Source: CAYSPU01 sp964432995 (lineage in GTDB: Bacteria > Verrucomicrobiota > Verrucomicrobiia > Limisphaerales > JAHDYP01). Taken from it: DNA of 19,186 nucleotides. The notes under the pieces are model-generated. The model searched no databases. It was not told where the DNA came from and worked only from the letters and a program-made list of their open reading frames with translations. Both the position numbers and the translations under genes were made by a program. Below are positions 15,945 through 19,186 of the stretch, piece after piece; the first letter of the stretch is position 1; every line of letters begins with the position of its first letter. The DNA is taken from contig CAYSPU010000099.1 in the NCBI GenBank assembly GCA_964432995.1, positions 1 through 19,186 of the forward strand, read 5' to 3'.

Positions 15945-16139
15945 CTATGACTGAACCGTCGCCGGAGCGGACGGGGTCTCCACGAGGGGGGCGGGAGGTG
16001 GCGCGGTTTCCTTCTCCTTGTTGAGCAAGAACATCAGCGGAGAAACCGAGCCGCTGGTGTTGATGCCGCCGCACCCGGTGGCATGCGCGGCCACCAGGGC
16101 GAGCACAAACCACAGCAACGTGCGTCGAATCCGTTTCAT
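15945..16139 (-). CDS. Small lipoprotein leading the hpnH-hpnJ unit
   Basis: A 64-residue protein with a textbook lipoprotein signal: MKRIRRTLLWFVLALVAAHATGC. The acylated cysteine would be in the lipobox ATGC, and the mature part starts CGGINTSGSVSPLMFLLN and ends in a Pro/Ala-rich tail. An upstream ATG at 16169 would put ten residues before the basic n-region and overlap the promoter-like site, so 16139 is preferred. The short SVSP-hydrophobic segment is the only feature of the mature protein and I do not recognise a function. Its place directly before hpnH suggests a link to hopanoid or outer-membrane biology, by context only. Confidence 0.75.
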   Translation of the reverse strand: MKRIRRTLLWFVLALVAAHATGCGGINTSGSVSPLMFLLNKEKETAPPPAPLVETPSAPATVQS

Positions 16140-16146
16140 CCGCTGC

Positions 16147-16174
16147 AGTATAGGAGTGAACCCCGGCATGGCAA
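16147..16174 (-). promoter_or_regulatory. Sigma70-like promoter for lipoprotein-hpnH-hpnJ
   Basis: On the minus strand TTGCCA (16174-16169), a 16-base spacer and TATACT (16152-16147) match the -35/-10 consensus at 5 of 6 positions each. Transcription would begin around 16140, almost at the lipoprotein ATG (16139), implying a leaderless or near-leaderless mRNA. It lies within the 49 bases between the HDOD gene and the lipoprotein gene. Confidence 0.55.
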
Positions 16175-16188
16175 CTGCGAAGTGCCCG

Positions 16189-17874
16189 CTACCCGCGGCC
16201 CAGCAATTCCTGTTTCACCCGCCGACACTGCTCCTGCACGCGTTGGTCGAACCGTCGGATGTTGAAGCTGGGGTAGACCCGGTTCCGCAGCCAGTCCCAC
16301 GCCGGAGTCTCTTCGACCGGCAGGCACTCATCCCTGGGAGTGTCGCCACAATACCCGACGTGGTTCTGCAGGCAGGAATTGCGCGCCAGGGAGACCACGG
16401 CGACGAGGTCCTGGTCCTCGGCAGCCTCCTGCGGCGTCTCCACCCACTGGATGACATGGGCGAAGACGGGCGGCAAGGGATGCGACTGACAGAACCGGGT
16501 GGCGATTTCGCGCGTCGTGCAGCCGATGTGTTTCCGCTCGGCCTCGTGCAGGGGGACAACGTTCGTTCGGGCGTATTCGACCATGGTCCGGAAGCCGTAG
16601 GGGTGCAGCTTGAGCAACATCAGCTTCCCGATGTCGTGCAATAGGCCCGCAGTGTAAGCGTTCCCCTGGATGCCCTCGAACTCGAGCTCTTTGGCCGTAT
16701 ACAAGGCCAGGTTGGCCACCCCCATCTGGAACATCCAGAACTGCGACCAGGACATGGGTGGCAGGTTCAGATGGCGTTCCTCGACCTGGGGCAGAGACTT
16801 GGTCAGCGAGTTGAGACGCACATTGCCCAATAAGGTGGCGGCGGTCCGTGGGTCTTCGACCGGACCCGGGTGCTCCCGTTCCAGGGCGTTGGCCGACACC
16901 AGCACCTGCGCGCACAACGCCGGGTCTCTCACCACCAAATCCATCAACAGCCGAAAATCCGGCGTCTTGGCCTCGGCCGCCATCTGGAACTCGGCCACGG
17001 TTGTCTCCATCGCCGGGCACCCCGCCAAAGCGTCGACCTCCTTCATCACCCGCTCCGGGGCCAACGCCGGGCTCAACACCTGGACGTTCACTTCGCGCCA
17101 GAAGTCCTTCTCGGCCGCCTCCTCTTTCTCCCGCCGTTCCGTCTCGCTCACCAGCGCCTCCGGCACATGGTCGGGTCGGCACTGGCAGAACAACAGCCGC
17201 GACACGAACTCCAACTCCTCACGGCACCCGGTCCATCGCGCCCAGTTGCCAGCCTGGGTCGCCGCCCGCAATTCCTCAATCCGTTCCGACAAACCCCAGT
17301 AACCCGCGCCCTGGGCGTCGTCTTGAAGCGCGCCCAGGCGTTCGAGCGCCCCCGCGGCGTCACGACCCTCGGCGCACTGTTCGAACAGGGGAATCGCCTG
17401 TTCGAGCGACGAGCGCAGGGCCTCGCGCATCGCGAGCAAATCGGCCGGTTTCAGACCCAACTGCGCGCAGAACGATCGTTCCTCCTCGAAATGCAGCGCC
17501 CGCCAGGGGACGGTGCAGGCCCGCGCAATCTCCTGGTGGATCGCGTCATCACTATAGGGCTTGATCAGGTAGTTTTGGATCTTCAGCAGCAGGACCCGTG
17601 AGGCCAAGGCGTGGTCGTTCACCCCGGTGTACACCAGCACCGGCACTTGCCGAAGCAGGGAGTCTGCACGGAGCCGCCCAATCAACTCCGCTCCGTCGCC
17701 TTCCCGCAACCGGACCTCGACCACCACCAGGTCGATGACCACCAACTCCCGCAGCATCTTCCAGGCATCCTCCACCGTCGTCGCCACCGCACACCGGTGC
17801 CGACTCCGCGCCGCAATCCCGCGCATCGCGCGGCCGGCGACTTCGCTGTCATCCAAGAGAAGCAGATTGGCCAT
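16189..17874 (-). CDS. HDOD-domain signalling protein with degenerate receiver and HPt-like regions
   Basis: A 561-residue cytoplasmic regulator. Residues 1-120 fold as a response-regulator receiver: acidic pair Asp8-Asp9, Thr83 in VYTG and Lys105 in IKPY are kept, but the phospho-acceptor position is Glu53 (VVVEV; codon 17716-17718). Residues about 145-230 resemble an HPt helical bundle, with Gly181 where the phospho-histidine would be. An HDOD domain spans about 262-490, with GLLHDIGK (410-417). HDOD proteins act in signalling, stress, motility and biofilm control and are often not enzymes. The ATG at 17874 starts at the first receiver strand; an in-frame GTG at 17898 overlaps a GGAG and is an alternative. 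It may be co-transcribed with the hopanoid genes 49 bases downstream. Confidence 0.87.
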   Translation of the reverse strand: MANLLLLDDSEVAGRAMRGIAARSRHRCAVATTVEDAWKMLRELVVIDLVVVEVRLREGDGAELIGRLRADSLLRQVPVLVYTGVNDHALASRVLLLKIQNYLIKPYSDDAIHQEIARACTVPWRALHFEEERSFCAQLGLKPADLLAMREALRSSLEQAIPLFEQCAEGRDAAGALERLGALQDDAQGAGYWGLSERIEELRAATQAGNWARWTGCREELEFVSRLLFCQCRPDHVPEALVSETERREKEEAAEKDFWREVNVQVLSPALAPERVMKEVDALAGCPAMETTVAEFQMAAEAKTPDFRLLMDLVVRDPALCAQVLVSANALEREHPGPVEDPRTAATLLGNVRLNSLTKSLPQVEERHLNLPPMSWSQFWMFQMGVANLALYTAKELEFEGIQGNAYTAGLLHDIGKLMLLKLHPYGFRTMVEYARTNVVPLHEAERKHIGCTTREIATRFCQSHPLPPVFAHVIQWVETPQEAAEDQDLVAVVSLARNSCLQNHVGYCGDTPRDECLPVEETPAWDWLRNRVYPSFNIRRFDQRVQEQCRRVKQELLGRG

Positions 17875-18141
17875 GGGGAACTCGTCTGCCCAACACACCT
17901 CCTATAACCGGCTCTGTCCCCGGACACAAGCTCGGCGGTGATGCTCGGCTGTGATGCGGGTGCGATCGGGAGTCCGGACGCCAACGAATGCGCCGAGGCG
18001 ACCAACGTGGCGCACCCTCCGTCCCGCTCGAAGAAACGCGGAACGGTGTCCAAACTGCACGTCAGGGGAAACGTGCGTCAGGGTCAGGAGATCTGGACTC
18101 AGGCTGACCGCAGAGTTCGACTCGACATCACGGGTGCGTTT

Positions 18142-18160
18142 CGGGCAGCGTTCCTGCCCG
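18142..18160. promoter_or_regulatory. Hairpin abutting the SGNH hydrolase start codon
   Basis: CGGGCAG (18142-18148) and CTGCCCG (18154-18160) are perfectly complementary around a 5-nt loop, and the stem ends one base before the ATG at 18161. There is no Shine-Dalgarno sequence. It might limit ribosome access, or it may be chance in GC-rich DNA. Confidence 0.35.
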
Positions 18161-18862
18161 ATGAACGCGCACTCGGTTCGGTTTCTCGGCCTCCTCCTCA
18201 CGGCGGGACTGTTGGTCCCCGGCTGTGCCAGTCGCCAGCCGCCTCCGCTCTCGGCAACCTGGGAAAAGGACATCCGGGCCTTCGAAGCCGCTGACCGAAA
18301 GATGCCGCCTCCGCGCGGCGCGGTTCTCTTTGTCGGCAGCTCGAGCATTCGGCTCTGGCACACGTTGCCGGCCGATTTCTCCGATTACCCGGTCATCCAG
18401 CGCGGTTTCGGGGGATGCCAGATGAACGACGTGCTGGCCGTGGTGAACCGCATCGTTGTCCCGCATGCGCCGCGAGCGATCTTCGTGTATGCCGGCGACA
18501 ACGACCTGGCCAACGGCCGGAAGCCTGCCGAGATCGGGGCCGACTTCCGGCAGTTTGCCCGGCTTGTGCACCGGCAGTTGCCGCAAACCCATGTGGCGTT
18601 CATCGCCATCAAGCCGAGCCCGCAACGGAAGGCCCTCCTCGGTTTGGCGGCGGAGGCCAACCAAGGGATCGCCCGTGATTGCCGGCGACACTCGTGGCTG
18701 GGCTACGTCGACGTATTCACGCCGATGCTGGACGAGAACAGCCGGCCACGCCCGGACCTGTTTGTCGAGGATGGCCTGCACCTGAACGCCGCCGGCTACG
18801 CCCTGTGGACGGGGATCGTCCGCCGGCACTTGGAAGGCATCGACTCCGCGCGGCCGCGTTAG
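18161..18862 (+). CDS. SGNH/GDSL-family hydrolase, lipoprotein
   Basis: A 233-residue esterase or acylhydrolase of the SGNH fold. The signal LLLTAGLLVPGC gives a lipobox-like site with Cys22, although proline at -2 is unusual. Block I is VLFVGSSSIRLW (nucleophile probably Ser61), block II has Gly83-Gly85 in RGFGG, block III is YAGDNDLANG (Asn114), and block V is EDGLHLNAAGY (Asp204, His207). The GSSSIRLW form instead of GDS is typical of one SGNH subgroup. The frame is open back to 17951, but the ATG at 18161 starts the signal peptide. It is divergent from the HDOD gene. Likely substrates are acetylated sugars or lipids in the envelope; the exact one is unknown. Confidence 0.9.
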   Translation: MNAHSVRFLGLLLTAGLLVPGCASRQPPPLSATWEKDIRAFEAADRKMPPPRGAVLFVGSSSIRLWHTLPADFSDYPVIQRGFGGCQMNDVLAVVNRIVVPHAPRAIFVYAGDNDLANGRKPAEIGADFRQFARLVHRQLPQTHVAFIAIKPSPQRKALLGLAAEANQGIARDCRRHSWLGYVDVFTPMLDENSRPRPDLFVEDGLHLNAAGYALWTGIVRRHLEGIDSARPR

Positions 18863-18951
18863 ACTCGAGAGGAACTCCCCGGGGATGAGAACCGCCCCAG
18901 GGAGGGAACAAGGTCGGCATCCCCGGGGCGGTCTTGATCCGCGCGGAGTCG
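18841..18951. terminator. Nested inverted repeats after the SGNH gene, probable terminator
   Basis: Three perfect arm pairs are visible: 13 bp (18841-18853 with 18939-18951), 11 bp (18877-18887 with 18918-18928) and 8 bp (18891-18898 with 18925-18932). The last two share bases and are alternatives. The outer left arm lies inside the last codons of the SGNH gene. A short TCTTG follows one arm. A terminator role is inferred from position. Confidence 0.5.
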
Positions 18952-18994
18952 CCGGCACTTGCTGTCGGCCGTTCTTGCTCCATATTCTCTCCCC

Positions 18995-19186
18995 ATGAAC
19001 GCGTCATTCACCGAAGCCACCAAGGACGTGGCGGCCGAACGATCGGTCCGCCGGCCGGGTCTTGCTCGATGGTGGCCGGTGTTGGTGCTGGGTTTGCTCT
19101 ACTTCGGACCAGACCCCTTCCCGCATCCTCTCATGAACGCTGCCACGCCGGCCCCCACCTCCACGATTCGTCCGCAACTGGCCACC
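18995..19186 (+). CDS. N-terminus of an unidentified membrane-anchored or secreted protein (partial)
   Basis: From ATG 18995 the frame is open for 64 codons to the window end. It has a polar, Arg-containing N-terminus (ERSVRRPGLAR), then one hydrophobic segment WWPVLVLGLLYFG, then a Pro/Thr/Ala-rich stretch. This fits a signal anchor. There is no Shine-Dalgarno sequence, and a second ATG at 19134 is possible. No family can be named from this piece. Confidence 0.45.
   Translation, partial: MNASFTEATKDVAAERSVRRPGLARWWPVLVLGLLYFGPDPFPHPLMNAATPAPTSTIRPQLAT

Noticed and set aside
17951..18160. In-frame extension of the SGNH hydrolase
   Set aside because: It would place 70 Arg-rich residues before an intact lipoprotein signal peptide.
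1..19186. tRNA, rRNA, riboswitch, integrase, transposase or prophage genes
   Set aside because: None could be recognised on either strand by reading; small RNAs cannot be excluded without covariance searches.

Overview
The window is about 65% GC, gene-dense DNA. It most resembles a Verrucomicrobiota genome, possibly the Limisphaerales/Pedosphaera side. That placement is an inference from four things: a secreted GH172 (DUF2961) enzyme, hopanoid genes hpnH and hpnJ, a remnant of a secreted-protein C-terminus ending in FYRLRK, and several dispersed intergenic repeats. No rRNA or tRNA is present to confirm it. A run of exactly 100 N (10236-10335) shows this is a draft scaffold.

Layout. (1) 2-2083 (+) is a secreted GH172/DUF2961 enzyme whose start lies before the window; it ends in a long hairpin. 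(2) 2213-4835 (-) is a tightly coupled cofactor operon, nadC-birA-coaX, each junction a 4-base ATGA overlap. (3) After 360 bp of repeat-bearing spacer, 5196-7097 (+) encodes a secreted CocE/NonD-type serine hydrolase. (4) 7098-7908 is a degenerate convergent spacer with hairpins, a 16-bp palindrome, a gene fragment and a dispersed repeat. (5) 7909-11430 (-) encodes a very large leucine-rich-repeat / Roc-COR GTPase / TIR protein, interrupted by the assembly gap. (6) 11991-12815 (-) is a Tat-exported calcineurin-like phosphoesterase. (7) 13068-17874 (-) runs HDOD regulator, small lipoprotein, hpnH, hpnJ; a promoter-like site just upstream of the lipoprotein could start its own transcript. (8) 18161-18862 (+) is an SGNH-hydrolase lipoprotein followed by nested inverted repeats. 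(9) At 18995 a membrane-anchored or secreted protein begins and runs off the window.

How the genes work together. nadC, birA and coaX supply NAD, biotinylated enzymes and coenzyme A. HpnH and HpnJ are radical SAM enzymes that add and remodel the side chain of extended hopanoids, so that block serves the cell envelope. The GH172 enzyme, CocE-like hydrolase, phosphoesterase and SGNH hydrolase all carry export signals and fit a degradative, envelope-focused lifestyle.

The best candidate for unexplored biology is the LRR-Roc-COR-TIR protein, which looks like a one-gene sensor, switch and effector comparable to innate-immune receptors. The second is the HDOD protein, whose receiver and HPt-like regions both lack their phosphorylatable residues. 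No CRISPR array, integrase, transposase or prophage gene was found.
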